Origin: CAIYXB01 sp038146805
GTDB taxonomy: Bacteria; Cyanobacteriota; Vampirovibrionia; LMEP-6097
NCBI GenBank assembly: GCA_038146805.1
Contig: JAYQSH010000008.1
Coordinates: forward strand, 1 to 64,000
DNA length: 64,000 bases
Direction: 5' to 3'
Shown here: one piece after another, positions 34,268 through 42,935 of the stretch
Layout of the letters: the number at the start of each line of letters is the position of its first letter
How positions within the stretch are numbered: the stretch's first letter is position 1
Translations under genes and position numbers: made by a program
Notes under the pieces: model-generated
The model's database searches: none
Told to the model about the DNA's origin: nothing
What the model saw: only the letters and a program-made list of their open reading frames with translations

Positions 34268-34714
34268 TTGATTGAGCTAGATTTTACATTTGTTGTATTT
34301 GTTTTTAGTTTTATTGCATTTGTATTTGCAATGAAATTTGTGTTTTTTGACCCAGTCAAAAACGTTATAAAGAAAAGAGAAGCATTTATTGACAATGCAC
34401 TTGAAGAATCAAAAAAAGCACTTGATAAAATCGGCTCAGCAAACGCACTTGAAAATCCTTTGGAAATTTTAAGATCAGCAAAAATCAAAGCAACCGAAAT
34501 CACTTCTATAGCTATTACTGAAGCAAATCAAGAAAAAGAAGTAGTTGTTAAAAAAGAAGTAGATGAGCTTAGCTCAAAAAAAGATTTTGAGATTTGTGAT
34601 CTAGAAAAACAACAAAACGAAATTTTGTCTAACATGGATAAATATGTAAATGAATTAAGCAACGATGCTGTCAATAAGTTGATTGCAGAGCTTAATATTC
34701 CAGCAAGAGCTTAA
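34268..34714 (+). CDS. atpG: ATP synthase F0 subunit b'
   Basis: 148 residues: one N-terminal membrane helix (VVFVFSFIAFVFAMKFVFF), then FDPVKNVIKKREAFIDNALE and a long charged helix. Two successive b-type genes, b' then b, are typical of cyanobacteria, chloroplasts and some phototroph-related bacteria. The start is TTG at 34268 with AAAAGGA nine bases or so upstream. The stalk helix has an apparent extra stretch (GSANALENPLEILRSAK). In cyanobacterial nomenclature b' is atpG. Confidence 0.85.
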   Translation: MIELDFTFVVFVFSFIAFVFAMKFVFFDPVKNVIKKREAFIDNALEESKKALDKIGSANALENPLEILRSAKIKATEITSIAITEANQEKEVVVKKEVDELSSKKDFEICDLEKQQNEILSNMDKYVNELSNDAVNKLIAELNIPARA

Positions 34715-34732
34715 AAGACAAGGCACAAAAAC

Positions 34733-35218
34733 ATGGATATTAAAACATTAATTTTAGAAAGTAATTTGATTAATTTCACGATAGTAGCAGTTGCTATTGC
34801 ATATTTTTTAGTAAAACTTATACCTGATTCAACAAAAAAAAGACAAGCCGAAATACAAAAACAACTTACTGATGCACAAAAAGCAAAAGAAGATGCTGAA
34901 GCTAAATTGCAAGAATTAGAAGTTGAAATTGAAGTTGCAAAACTTGAATCAAAAAAGATTATTGAAAGTGCTAACGAAAACGCGGTCTCAATCAAGTCGC
35001 AAATTGTAAAAGATGCGCAAATAGAAATTAGCCGACTAAAAGCAAATGCTCAAAGAGAAATTCAAATGAATAAAGATATTGCAATAAACAATATCAAAGA
35101 TAAACTCAGAGAACTTACGATTAATGCTGTACAAAACTCTCTCAAAGAGAGACAAAGTGAAGTTGACCAATTAATTAAACAAAAAGTAGCCAATGATTTA
35201 AAGGAAAAAATAGCTTAA
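34733..35218 (+). CDS. atpF: ATP synthase F0 subunit b
   Basis: Peripheral stalk subunit, 161 residues. N-terminal helix LINFTIVAVAIAYFLVKLIP, followed by a continuous charged coiled coil (KKRQAEIQKQLTDAQKAKED, and so on). It sits between b' and delta in the normal order, and the next gene begins one base after its stop. With b' it should form a heterodimeric stalk. Confidence 0.93.
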   Translation: MDIKTLILESNLINFTIVAVAIAYFLVKLIPDSTKKRQAEIQKQLTDAQKAKEDAEAKLQELEVEIEVAKLESKKIIESANENAVSIKSQIVKDAQIEISRLKANAQREIQMNKDIAINNIKDKLRELTINAVQNSLKERQSEVDQLIKQKVANDLKEKIA

Positions 35219-35219
35219 A

Positions 35220-35747
35220 ATGTCAAAAGAAAATTTAATTGCAAAAAAATACGCAGAAGCTTTGTTGGAAATTGATGCTTCAAAAGAAACTCTTACTCAA
35301 CTAAGTTTAGTTACAGAAGCCTTAAATAATAATGAAAACCTTTACAGCTCTCTTTTAAATCCAAGTATTTCAGAAGAATTAAAAAAGAAAATTATAATCG
35401 CAGTCTTCCAAGACAGTATTTCAAATGCAACACTTAATCTATTGTTGTTATGCATTCAAAAAAGAAGAACCAAAATTTTAACACTCATTAAAGACCATTA
35501 CGAGGCGGCATTTTATGCTAAGAACAATATCAAACTTGCTCTAGTTGAATCAGCAACTGAGATGCAAGAAAATGAATTGAAAACGATAAAAGAAAATCTT
35601 GAAAAATTATTCAATACTGAAATTGAACTTGAAGCAAATATAAATGAAGCATTGCTTGCAGGTGTAAAAATCAATGTTGAAAATAAGGTTATTGATTATA
35701 GTTTAGATGCAAAAATCAAAAAACTTAATGAGACTCTTAAGTCATGA
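35220..35747 (+). CDS. atpH: ATP synthase F1 subunit delta
   Basis: OSCP/delta subunit, 175 residues, linking the stalk to F1. It starts with IAKKYAEALLEIDASKETL and ends with INEALLAGVKINVENKVIDY, the conserved C-terminal motif that continues SLDAKIKKL. The usual next genes (atpA, atpG/gamma, and so on) are absent; rpiB follows with a four-base overlap, so the atp operon is split. Confidence 0.94.
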   Translation: MSKENLIAKKYAEALLEIDASKETLTQLSLVTEALNNNENLYSSLLNPSISEELKKKIIIAVFQDSISNATLNLLLLCIQKRRTKILTLIKDHYEAAFYAKNNIKLALVESATEMQENELKTIKENLEKLFNTEIELEANINEALLAGVKINVENKVIDYSLDAKIKKLNETLKS

Positions 35748-36166
35748 AAGTCTTTATAGCAAGTGATCACGCTGGCTTTGAACTCAAACAATTTTTACTT
35801 GATAATTGTCAGCAAATAGACTTTGTTGATCTTGGTACTGACTCTCAAGATTCAGTTGACTATCCTGACTATGCTCATGCTTTATCGAAGGCAATAAAAG
35901 ATGATGACGCTAAAGGGATTTTGCTTTGTGGATCAGGTGTAGGTATGTCTATAGCAGCCAACAGACACTCTCACATTAGAGCCGCTCTTGTTCATAACCA
36001 AGAAATTGCAAAATTAAGCAAAGAACATAATAACTCTAATGTTTTAGTACTTGGAGCTCGTTTTATAGAGCCAGAAACAGCAAAAGAAATTATTGAGCTT
36101 TGGCTTAATACCAATTTTGCTGGTGACAGACACCAAAGACGAGTAGAAAAAATCAATAAATGTTAG
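35744..36166 (+). CDS. rpiB: Ribose-5-phosphate isomerase B
   Basis: Interconverts ribose 5-phosphate and ribulose 5-phosphate. 140 residues with IASDHAGFELKQFL at the N terminus, DYPDYAHAL, the catalytic-Cys loop GILLCGSGVGMSIAANRH, and the tail GDRHQRRVEKI. All are RpiB/LacAB family hallmarks. It overlaps the atpH stop by four bases, so it is translated from the ATP synthase message. Confidence 0.96.
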   Translation: MKVFIASDHAGFELKQFLLDNCQQIDFVDLGTDSQDSVDYPDYAHALSKAIKDDDAKGILLCGSGVGMSIAANRHSHIRAALVHNQEIAKLSKEHNNSNVLVLGARFIEPETAKEIIELWLNTNFAGDRHQRRVEKINKC

Positions 36167-36187
36167 TATTGATATTTAAGTAAAGAA

Positions 36188-36664
36188 GTGAGAAACGTCT
36201 TATCAGTATTAGTAGAAAATGAAGCCGGGGTACTCGCCAGAATATCAGGAATGTTCTCTCGCCGAGGTTACAATATTGAAAGTATTACAGTAGGTGCTTC
36301 TGAACATCCGGGCTTAAGTCGCATGATTATAGTGACAGACCTTAAAGACGTAGAACAAATACAAAAACAATTACACAAATTAATTAACACTATAAAAGTG
36401 ACAAACTTGTCAGACCTAGATTTTGTTGAAAGAGACCTAGCATTAATCAAGGTTTCAACAAAAGTAAACAAAAGTGAAATAATTGAAATTGCAAATTTAT
36501 TTAGAGCAAGAATAGTAAACGTTGCAGATGATGCACTAATTATTGAAGCAGTGGGTGGGGCAGAAAAAATTGACGCCTTAATCCAAATTTTACGTAACTA
36601 TGGTATCAAGGAAGTAGCAAGGTCTGGTACCATTGCACTCTCTAGAAATAATCAAAAAAAATAA
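36188..36664 (+). CDS. ilvH: Acetolactate synthase small (regulatory) subunit
   Basis: Valine-sensing subunit of the first branched-chain amino acid enzyme. The N-terminal ACT domain is clear: RNVLSVLVENEAGVLARISG, then MFSRRGYNIESITVG. The C-terminal IlvN-type domain has RDLALIKVS and GGAEKIDALIQILRNYGIKE, ending VARSGTIALSR. Start GTG at 36188. The catalytic subunit ilvB is not upstream, where it commonly lies. Confidence 0.94.
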   Translation: MRNVLSVLVENEAGVLARISGMFSRRGYNIESITVGASEHPGLSRMIIVTDLKDVEQIQKQLHKLINTIKVTNLSDLDFVERDLALIKVSTKVNKSEIIEIANLFRARIVNVADDALIIEAVGGAEKIDALIQILRNYGIKEVARSGTIALSRNNQKK

Positions 36665-36710
36665 CAAAAAACCCCTAATTTTTATAATTTAAAAAAATCT
36701 ACTCCGCCTT

Positions 36711-36741
36711 AACCAAAGCTTAAAGCTTAATTGGTTCTTTA
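36711..36741 (+). terminator. Possible terminator after ilvH
   Basis: AACC...AAGCT pairs with AGCTT...GGTT (36711-36736) around a short loop, with a small bulge, followed by CTTTAATA. The T-tract is short, so this is a weak candidate for the end of the atpE-ilvH transcript. Confidence 0.35.
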
Positions 36742-36797
36742 ATACAGTAAAAGGATTTTAGTATCCAGAAAATAAAGCAAAATATAGGGCAAAAAAA

Positions 36798-37433
36798 ATG
36801 GTAGACAAAATAGCAAACACAATATTAGATCAATTAGTAGAAAATACTAAAGATTTAAACTCGAAAAAAAGTGATGAAAAAAGAAAAGCAAACTTAGAAA
36901 AAAAACTTACTAACCTATTGAGTGAAAAAGCAAATATTGATCCGGGTGCTATTGAAGCTCTAAGAAATGAAGCAAACGCACTTGGCAAAATGGCTGAGTA
37001 CACAAATCATTTAGCAAATTTATTAGAAAAAAACAAAAAACAAGTTGAAAAGAAAAAACTTGAAGAAGTTAAAAAAACTTTGATGGAAGAACTTGGAGTC
37101 CCAGCAGAGTTTATAGAGCAATTAGCAGTTTTAGTAAAAGCAGGTCCTCAAGCACTTAGAGAAGCATCTGCAGTATATAAAGAAGAGGCAGACAAAAAAA
37201 GAGAAGCGGCTGCATTTCTAACACAAGACTTAGAAAGAATTGATAATCAAATCAAACAAGTATCTAACATCAAAGATAACTTAGGCAATCTTTCTAAAAC
37301 CAAGAACGAATCAATGAAAGATTTCTTAAATAGAAAACTTTACGAAGAAGCGATAAGAGACAACGCTGAACTAGAGTTGAAAGATGCACTAGAGTTAATC
37401 GCAGGTAAACAAGGAGCAAATAAAAAGGTTTAA
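36798..37433 (+). CDS. Hypothetical coiled-coil protein, 211 aa
   Basis: Not recognised. Almost entirely helical, Lys/Glu/Ala/Leu-rich, with heptads throughout and a distinct non-coil segment around LGVPAEFIEQLAVLVKAGPQ (about 100-120). No signal peptide or membrane helix. It is the first of three clustered small helical genes (with 37455 and 37738); 21 bases separate it from the second, so one operon is likely. Confidence 0.65.
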   Translation: MVDKIANTILDQLVENTKDLNSKKSDEKRKANLEKKLTNLLSEKANIDPGAIEALRNEANALGKMAEYTNHLANLLEKNKKQVEKKKLEEVKKTLMEELGVPAEFIEQLAVLVKAGPQALREASAVYKEEADKKREAAAFLTQDLERIDNQIKQVSNIKDNLGNLSKTKNESMKDFLNRKLYEEAIRDNAELELKDALELIAGKQGANKKV

Positions 37434-37454
37434 AGGTCGAAAGAAGGAAAACTT

Positions 37455-37733
37455 ATGGGGATTAATCCATCAACAGAATTAGCGTTTTCAGAGTTCAAGA
37501 TTGAATTTTACCAATCACAAATGACTGGTCTTGAAAATCTAATGGACGAATACGTTTCAATGGATGATGAAAGTGGCTTTGCTAGGGCTGAAATAGCAAA
37601 ATTAAGAGCGCAAATTAATTTAGTCAGAGCCGCAATGGGTTTTTGGCGAGGGGAATCAAGTTTTTGGCGTCAAGAAATTAATGAAAATAAACTTGCCGTG
37701 AAAGAAACCAATAAATTAGCGACAACTTCATAG
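37455..37733 (+). CDS. Small coiled-coil protein with FWRxE motif (paralogue 1)
   Basis: 92 residues, not recognised. Helical, with ARAEIAKLRAQINLVRAAMG followed by FWRGESSFWRQEI. The same arrangement, a helix with L..LR..L..L and then FWRGE, appears in the next gene, so the two are paralogues. The start is preceded by AAGGAAAA. No export signal. The pair may form a hetero-oligomer; this is inference. Confidence 0.65.
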   Translation: MGINPSTELAFSEFKIEFYQSQMTGLENLMDEYVSMDDESGFARAEIAKLRAQINLVRAAMGFWRGESSFWRQEINENKLAVKETNKLATTS

Positions 37734-37737
37734 TAAT

Positions 37738-38001
37738 ATGTCAAATCCAACAATTAAATTGGCAAGAGCAATTAGTGATCAAGAATCACTACAGGGAGCA
37801 ATTGCAGATTTACAAAATAGAATGGATGCTGTACTTTTAGACGAAAGTGCAAACCAAGAGTCTCTAGCCCACCTTCGATTAGAGCTAGGAAAATTAAAAG
37901 CTGCACTTGGACAAGCAAGAAATGAAGAAGCCTTTTGGCGCGGGGAATTACTTGCAGAAAAAGATGCACGAAAACAACAAGGCGATATAGCCAGAGCATA
38001 A
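37738..38001 (+). CDS. Small coiled-coil protein with FWRxE motif (paralogue 2)
   Basis: 87 residues. LQGAIADLQNRMDAVLLDES leads into LAHLRLELGKLKAALGQARN and then EEAFWRGELLAEKD. It aligns with the preceding gene over helix spacing and the FWRGE block, and starts four bases after that gene's stop. A 182-bp MITE-like element sits eight bases after its own stop. Function unknown. Confidence 0.65.
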   Translation: MSNPTIKLARAISDQESLQGAIADLQNRMDAVLLDESANQESLAHLRLELGKLKAALGQARNEEAFWRGELLAEKDARKQQGDIARA

Positions 38002-38017
38002 ATATTTATAAGAAACA

Positions 38018-38199
38018 TAAACTGGTGCTCTAAACTCCACCTGAATCTTATAAAAGCCTTTAAAACAATGGTATTTTAAGACTTTTTTGATTCATGTAGC
38101 GCCACGCTGTAAATACAAAATAAAATTGTCAAAAGTCTTTTATTTATATAGGTTTTTTGAAGATTTATATTTCCAGGTGGAGTTTAGAGCATCAGTTAG
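38018..38199. mobile_element. 182-bp MITE-like element with 9-bp target duplication
   Basis: The ends are inverted repeats of about 26 bp with three mismatches; the core GCTCTAAACTCCACCTG (38027-38043) is exactly complementary to 38174-38190. TAAGAAACA occurs directly outside both ends (38009-38017 and 38200-38208), a perfect 9-bp duplication. The interior is AT-rich, has a nested AGACTTTT inverted repeat and no ORF. It is too short to encode a transposase, so it would move only with help from another element. Confidence 0.85.
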
Positions 38200-38208
38200 T
38201 AAGAAACA

Positions 38209-38635
38209 GTGATTTTATACAAAACTCTTTATTTTCAAAAAAAGATTTAGTTTAACGCAGCTATTTGAGTTTGTACTTGGATTTAGCCTCAAAATTGCAT
38301 TTTTAGCGAATACTCAATAAGTAATTTCACCTAAAATGTAAATATATAGAAAAATTTAAAGTTTCAGGGCTTGTATTTACGCATTATAATTGTTACAATT
38401 CTAATCCAATCCTTTCTTATTTATTAAATTGGGAACGAATTGGCTGCAATCAAAGACTTTATATAAGCAATAAATAATTGGCCTAACAAAAATCTATAGG
38501 CAAAGAAATAAAAATAAAGCCCAAAACATTAAAAAGCAGTAAAAATTAATATGAATAAAAATACCTAAGAGTGATTGCAATTAGGTATCAAAAAATGCCC
38601 TAGAAAAACTATATATTAAGGAGATGTTAGAGCAT
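38209..38635 (+). promoter_or_regulatory. Upstream region and ribosome-binding site of sigma factor gene
   Basis: 427 bases without an ORF, very AT-rich. A TATAAT at 38385-38390 could be a -10 box, but its -35 is poor, so the promoter is not assigned. AAGGAG (38618-38623) is the only strong ribosome-binding site. It touches an ATG at 38624 and lies 12 bases before the ATG at 38636, which favours the second start. Confidence 0.4.
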
Positions 38636-39670
38636 ATGCCAAGAAAAAAATCAAATGCAGCAACGCAAGATATTTTAGACGATGCAATATCTTATGAAGA
38701 ATCATTAATGGACGAAGAAGATTCTTCGTTTGGTATTGAATCAGATATCATTTCATCTGCAGCAAGCAGACGTAATAACGATTCAGACAATGATAACGAT
38801 GAAGATGAAATTGGTTCAGTTTCACCTCTATCTGATGATGCTGTCAAAATTTATTTAAGAGAAATTGGTAGAGTACCTCTTTTGAATGCAAAACAAGAAA
38901 TTGAACTTGCTAGAGCAATCAAAAAAGGTGATATCAATGCAAAGAGAAAACTTGTACGTCATAATTTACGACTAGTTGTATCTATTGCAAAAAAATATAT
39001 TAACCGTGGCTTACCATTTTTGGATTTAATTCAAGAAGGTAATTTAGGTTTAATTCGTGCCGCTGAAAAATTCGATCATGAGCGTGGCTATAAGTTTAGT
39101 ACCTATGCTACTTGGTGGGTTCGTCAGGGTATCACTCGTTCTTTGTCTGATAAATCAAGAACTATTCGTGTACCTGTGCACATGGTAGAAACAATCAACA
39201 AATTTAAAAAGATCGCAAGGAAACTTGGTCAAGAATTGAATCGTAGACCAACAGAAGAAGAACTTGCTGAAGTAATGGAAGTTTCTACACAAAAAATCAA
39301 AGAAATCGTTGCCGCAATGAGAACTCCAGTTTCACTAGAGTCACCAATCAATAGTGAAGATGATGGAAAATTAGAAGATTTCATTGCTGATCCAAATCAG
39401 TCTTTAAAACCAGAAGCAAATGCGACAGAGCAACTACTAGCTGAGGATATCATCAAAGTTTTAGACACTTTGACACAAAAAGAAAAGGCTGTAATTCAAT
39501 TGAGATTTGGTATAGATTCTGGACAAGAAAGAACTCTAGAAGAAGTTGGCAGAATGCTTCGAATAACTCGTGAGCGTGTGCGTCAACTAGAATTTAGAGC
39601 ACTAAAAAAACTACGACACCCAGATCGTGCAATCAAATTGAAAGACTACTTAGACCTAGTGACTTCCTAA
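38636..39670 (+). CDS. rpoD: Primary RNA polymerase sigma factor (sigma-70/SigA)
   Basis: 345 residues. After an acidic N-terminal region (low-complexity Asn/Asp/Glu), region 1.2 reads DDAVKIYLREIGRVPLLNAK. Regions 2.1-2.4 include RHNLRLVVSIAKKY, DLIQEGNLGLIRAAEKFD and FSTYATWWVRQGITRSL; region 3 starts RTIRVPVHM. Region 4.2 is RTLEEVGRMLRITRERVRQLE-like, ending in the usual helix-turn-helix. It lacks the large region 1.1/NCR of E. coli, as in cyanobacterial and Gram-positive SigA. The start was chosen from ribosome-binding spacing; 38624 would add four residues. A strong terminator follows. Confidence 0.95.
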   Translation: MPRKKSNAATQDILDDAISYEESLMDEEDSSFGIESDIISSAASRRNNDSDNDNDEDEIGSVSPLSDDAVKIYLREIGRVPLLNAKQEIELARAIKKGDINAKRKLVRHNLRLVVSIAKKYINRGLPFLDLIQEGNLGLIRAAEKFDHERGYKFSTYATWWVRQGITRSLSDKSRTIRVPVHMVETINKFKKIARKLGQELNRRPTEEELAEVMEVSTQKIKEIVAAMRTPVSLESPINSEDDGKLEDFIADPNQSLKPEANATEQLLAEDIIKVLDTLTQKEKAVIQLRFGIDSGQERTLEEVGRMLRITRERVRQLEFRALKKLRHPDRAIKLKDYLDLVTS

Positions 39671-39727
39671 GAGTTTTACAATGAAACAAAAGCTCAAAAC
39701 GAGCTTCGTTTAAGAAATAAATCAAAA

Positions 39728-39769
39728 TTAAAACAGCTCCGGTCCAATAGTACAGGAGCTGTTTTTTAT
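39728..39769 (+). terminator. Rho-independent terminator of the sigma factor gene
   Basis: AAACAGCTCC (39731-39740) pairs with GGAGCTGTTT (39755-39764) around a 14-base loop, and TTT plus further T-rich sequence follows. It lies 60 bases after the stop codon. Confidence 0.9.
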
Positions 39770-39796
39770 TTATAGAGTTTTTTTAATCGATCTAAA

Positions 39797-40029
39797 GGGC
39801 GTGCTTCCAAACCCGTAATAAGTATCTCGAGTCTTTAGATTTGGGCATAAGTAGGGTTTGGTTAGACACGCCTAACAAAAGAATCAAACACCGTCGCTTA
39901 GTGAGTTTCACGCAGTGAAACAAGCTAAGCGTAAGGTCGTTTGTGGGACTGATTTCTGACCCCATTTGCTAGTGATTTTAACATTTCACTGTATTTTAAA
40001 ATTCAAAATGGGGTTTGGAATCAGTCCCC
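39797..40029 (+). repeat. 233-bp triple-hairpin repeat, copy C
   Basis: Same orientation and exact length as copy A (5349-5581), differing at about four positions over 233 bp. All three stems are intact. Flanks are TAAA on the left and TAAT on the right instead of TTAA on both sides. It occupies the space between the sigma factor terminator and the rpmE end. Confidence 0.92.
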
Positions 40030-40061
40030 TAATAGAGATTAAGTAGTTTTTAGACCAAAGA

Positions 40062-40268
40062 TTAACTAGCTTTTTTACTATACTTTTTCTTGAATTTATC
40101 GATTCTACCAGCAGTATCTACAACCTTATTAGTACCAGCATAAAAAGGGTGACAGCTAGAGCAAATCTCTACTCTAAGTGAGTCTAACGTTGATTCAAGT
40201 TGAAATTCTGCACCGCAAATACAAGAAGCGGTAATAATTTGTGTTTCTGGATGAATATCAGTTTTCAT
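40062..40268 (-). CDS. rpmE: Ribosomal protein L31 (zinc-binding type)
   Basis: 68 residues. Starts MKTDIHPETQIITASCICGA, with four Cys (16, 18, 36, 39) that bind zinc in the C+ form of L31. The ending HPFYAGTNKVVDTAGRIDKF is highly conserved. Single-gene unit on the minus strand with a short AT-rich upstream region (40269-40465), in which I see no other gene. Confidence 0.96.
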   Translation of the reverse strand: MKTDIHPETQIITASCICGAEFQLESTLDSLRVEICSSCHPFYAGTNKVVDTAGRIDKFKKKYSKKAS

Positions 40269-40465
40269 AAGACATTAATATTAACATATTAGCCAAGGCT
40301 AGATATAGTAGCAAATACTCATTTTTAATTTTTTGTTTATAAAAACCAGGTGCTGTAAACAAATTTTAAAAAAAGGCTTTCAGATGCCAATAAAAGCAAA
40401 GTTTAATGCTTGTCAAGGATGACTTAGACGAGTAGCGCAATTAAAGAAATTTGTAAACACAGTAG

Positions 40466-40846
40466 TTAGCTGTAAATCTTAGGTAATACAGGCTCTTTGA
40501 TTTTGTCAGCACCAGACAATTGAATTATGCTTTGTTGCTTTTGACATAAAGCCTCATAATCTTGTAACTGTTGATCGAGTTTTTTGTTTAACTCAATGAT
40601 TTTATGCAACTCATCATATAAAGATTTTAATTCTTTTTCACGCTCACTAAGCTGCCATTCAAGCTTTTGAATTTCAAAACTTTTTTCGTCTAGCTCTTTT
40701 TGAATAAGGTTTATTTCTTCTTGATATTTGGTTAAAACATCATCTTGTTTTTCACGAATAAAACTCTGAGTATCCTCATAGCCAATCTGCCATAAAGAAT
40801 CAAAACCTGTTAAGTCAGTATCAGAATGATCAGGGAAACTAGCCAT
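40466..40846 (-). CDS. Hypothetical coiled-coil protein, about 126 aa
   Basis: Not recognised. Residues about 35-110 are a continuous heptad coiled coil (EEINLIQKELDEKSFEIQKL and so on). The ATG at 40846 (MASFPDHSD) is preferred; a TTG at 40882 would add 12 hydrophobic-basic residues. No clear Shine-Dalgarno at either. It is divergent from another coiled-coil gene at 40957, sharing a roughly 110-base promoter region. Confidence 0.6.
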   Translation of the reverse strand: MASFPDHSDTDLTGFDSLWQIGYEDTQSFIREKQDDVLTKYQEEINLIQKELDEKSFEIQKLEWQLSEREKELKSLYDELHKIIELNKKLDQQLQDYEALCQKQQSIIQLSGADKIKEPVLPKIYS

Positions 40847-40956
40847 TAAGGATATTTTAATTTTATATAGTATTTTCGTCAATACTTATGAATTTCTTTT
40901 AACAATAAAAGCCGGGAAACTCTAAGACTTAATTGTTAAAATAGTTATACAAAGTT

Positions 40957-41998
40957 ATGAGTTCACAAGATACAAAAGAAAAATCGCAAAAAGCAAAAAT
41001 CTTAGAAGAAGTTTTTGAAGAATACCAAGATAAGAAAAACTCACTTGCAAGTAGCGCGAACTCATTAGTGAAATCAAAAGATTTTGAAAATCAATTACAA
41101 AAAATAGAACAACAACTAACTGCACTTATTGATAGACAAAAAAACGGTGTATCTGCTGAATTTAATGCTCTTATGGATGGCTATGTTAATAAAGCAAATG
41201 AAAGCCAAGAATTTAAAGTTAAAGCAAATCATATTGAGTCATTATATGAAGATCTAAATTTGGAGTTTAAAACTGTAAAAGAAGAAAATAAAAAAGTTAA
41301 GTACGATCTTGAGGCTGCTAAAGAAGCCCTAAGAATGTCTGAGCTAGATATCAAAAGAATTAAAAAACGAACTAAATCAAAATCGTAATAGTTTTGAAGA
41401 ACAAATAGCTATTTTAACTGAAGAAAGAGATCGTTTTAGAAATAAGCTCAAAGAAGTTCAAACTCAAAATGACGAAAACATTCAAAGCTACAACACTATC
41501 AAGTCAGAGCTTTTAGAGCAAAGATATAAAATGAAACAAATTGATCAAGAAAGAAAGGTTGAAGAAGAATCAAAACAACGCAATCAAAGAGAAACAGAAA
41601 AACTCATTGATGAATTAAAAGAAAAACTCGACTTACGTACAAGAGAGGTTGAATATAAAGATGCATTATTAAACCAGCTCATTAAACAGGTTTCTGTAGA
41701 GGATAACTTAGAAGCAAAGCTAAATCTTGACTTTCAACAAAATCCTGCAAGACAAAAAACTGAAAATCATATTGCACAAGAAACCCCAAAAGCAAATGTT
41801 TTTCAAAAACCTCAAAAAATTGAATATCATCAAAATGCAAACTCTCAGCAAAATCTAGAGGCACAAAACTCTGCGCAAGAACACATTGAAGAAACTCCTG
41901 AGCCTAAAAAACCAATGTCTTTAAAAGAACGTATCAAAGAAAAAATCTTAAAACCAACACGAGGTGCTTCATTGTGGGGTCCCTTCAGAAGAAAATAA
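40957..41998 (+). pseudogene. Coiled-coil protein, frameshifted at an A6 tract
   Basis: The first frame (40957-41388) and the second (running without stops from before the A-run to 41998, with an ATG at 41531) join into one protein of about 346 residues if one A is removed from the six at 41362-41367. The junction then reads KNELNQNRNSFEEQIAILTE, continuous coiled coil. The C-terminal part is Gln/Asn-rich, then MSLKERIKEKILKPTRGAS. Sequencing error, true inactivation or transcriptional slippage are all possible. The amidase gene starts directly after its stop. Confidence 0.75.
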
Positions 41999-42831
41999 GT
42001 GGGATTTTTAGCTTATCCACCAAAAAAACACAAAACAGATAGTTCAACTATTTTTTTTATTGGTTCAGCCTTAAAGCACTGTAAAATCAACGGTGAAAAA
42101 ATATCATTATTCGCAAATGGTAATTTTTGTCCTTGTCTTCAACTTACAGAAGGTAAAAATCTTTTTGAATTAGAACTAGATAATGAAGTGCATCAGCTAG
42201 AGATTGAAGCTATAGCAAAGAGCCTAGAAAAAAACACACATGAATTTCTAGCTTATAAAGGCAGAAACATAAAAGAAAACTTTACTAATATCTGCATCGA
42301 TCCGGGTCATGGTGGCTCTCAAAATGGAACACAGTCACCAACAGGTATTAAAGAAAAAACCTTAATTTAGAATTAGCTAAAAACTTAAAAGCAACGCTTC
42401 TAAAAAAAGGCTTTAAAGTATTTTTAACAAGAGAAACTGATATTGATTTAAGCTTAGAAGCAAGGGTCAATATAGCAAAAGAACAAAAAGCCGATTTATT
42501 TATTTCACTACATCATAATGCCATACCTGATCATCTAGACCCAATAGAGCATCATGGCTTTTCTGTGCATTACTATTTTGAACATAGTTTTAATTTCGCA
42601 AAAGAACTTAGTCGTTATATGTCAACAAAATTAAATATGAAAAACAACTCAGCCATTAGACAAAATTTATATCTTTGTCGAGAAAATGATTTTTGCCAGA
42701 GTATATTAATTGAAAATGGCTATTTAATTCACCCACTAGAAAGCGAAATCATTACCAGCAAAGAATTTCAAGATGATTTTTGTCAAAATATGGCTGAATT
42801 TATATCTAATTGTTCAAAAAATAGTTTTTAA
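41999..42831 (+). pseudogene. N-acetylmuramoyl-L-alanine amidase (Amidase_3), frameshifted
   Basis: Zinc amidase that cleaves the peptide from muramic acid. Frame 1 has an N-terminal domain of about 95 residues, then ICIDPGHGGSQNGTQSPTGI, with the first zinc His, and stops at 42370. Adding one A to the six at 42354-42359 gives KEKNLNLELAKNLK, with the zinc Glu, then VFLTRETD, ADLFISLHHNA with the second zinc His, and SILIENGYL with the catalytic Glu. So a single-base change in an A-run breaks an otherwise complete enzyme. Start GTG at 41999. No signal peptide is visible, which is odd for this family. Confidence 0.82.
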
Positions 42832-42935
42832 TAATTACTCAATAAATTTTTCGCTATAATGTTAATGTTTTTAATAAACATAAAAAATATTAAGAGATTC
42901 GTTGCTTTGACAATCTCTTATAAAAAAAAATCACT

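Noticed and set aside
37772..38018. Minus-strand frames opposite the 87-codon gene
   Set aside because: Both mirror the plus-strand paralogue, whose similarity to its neighbour proves the coding strand.
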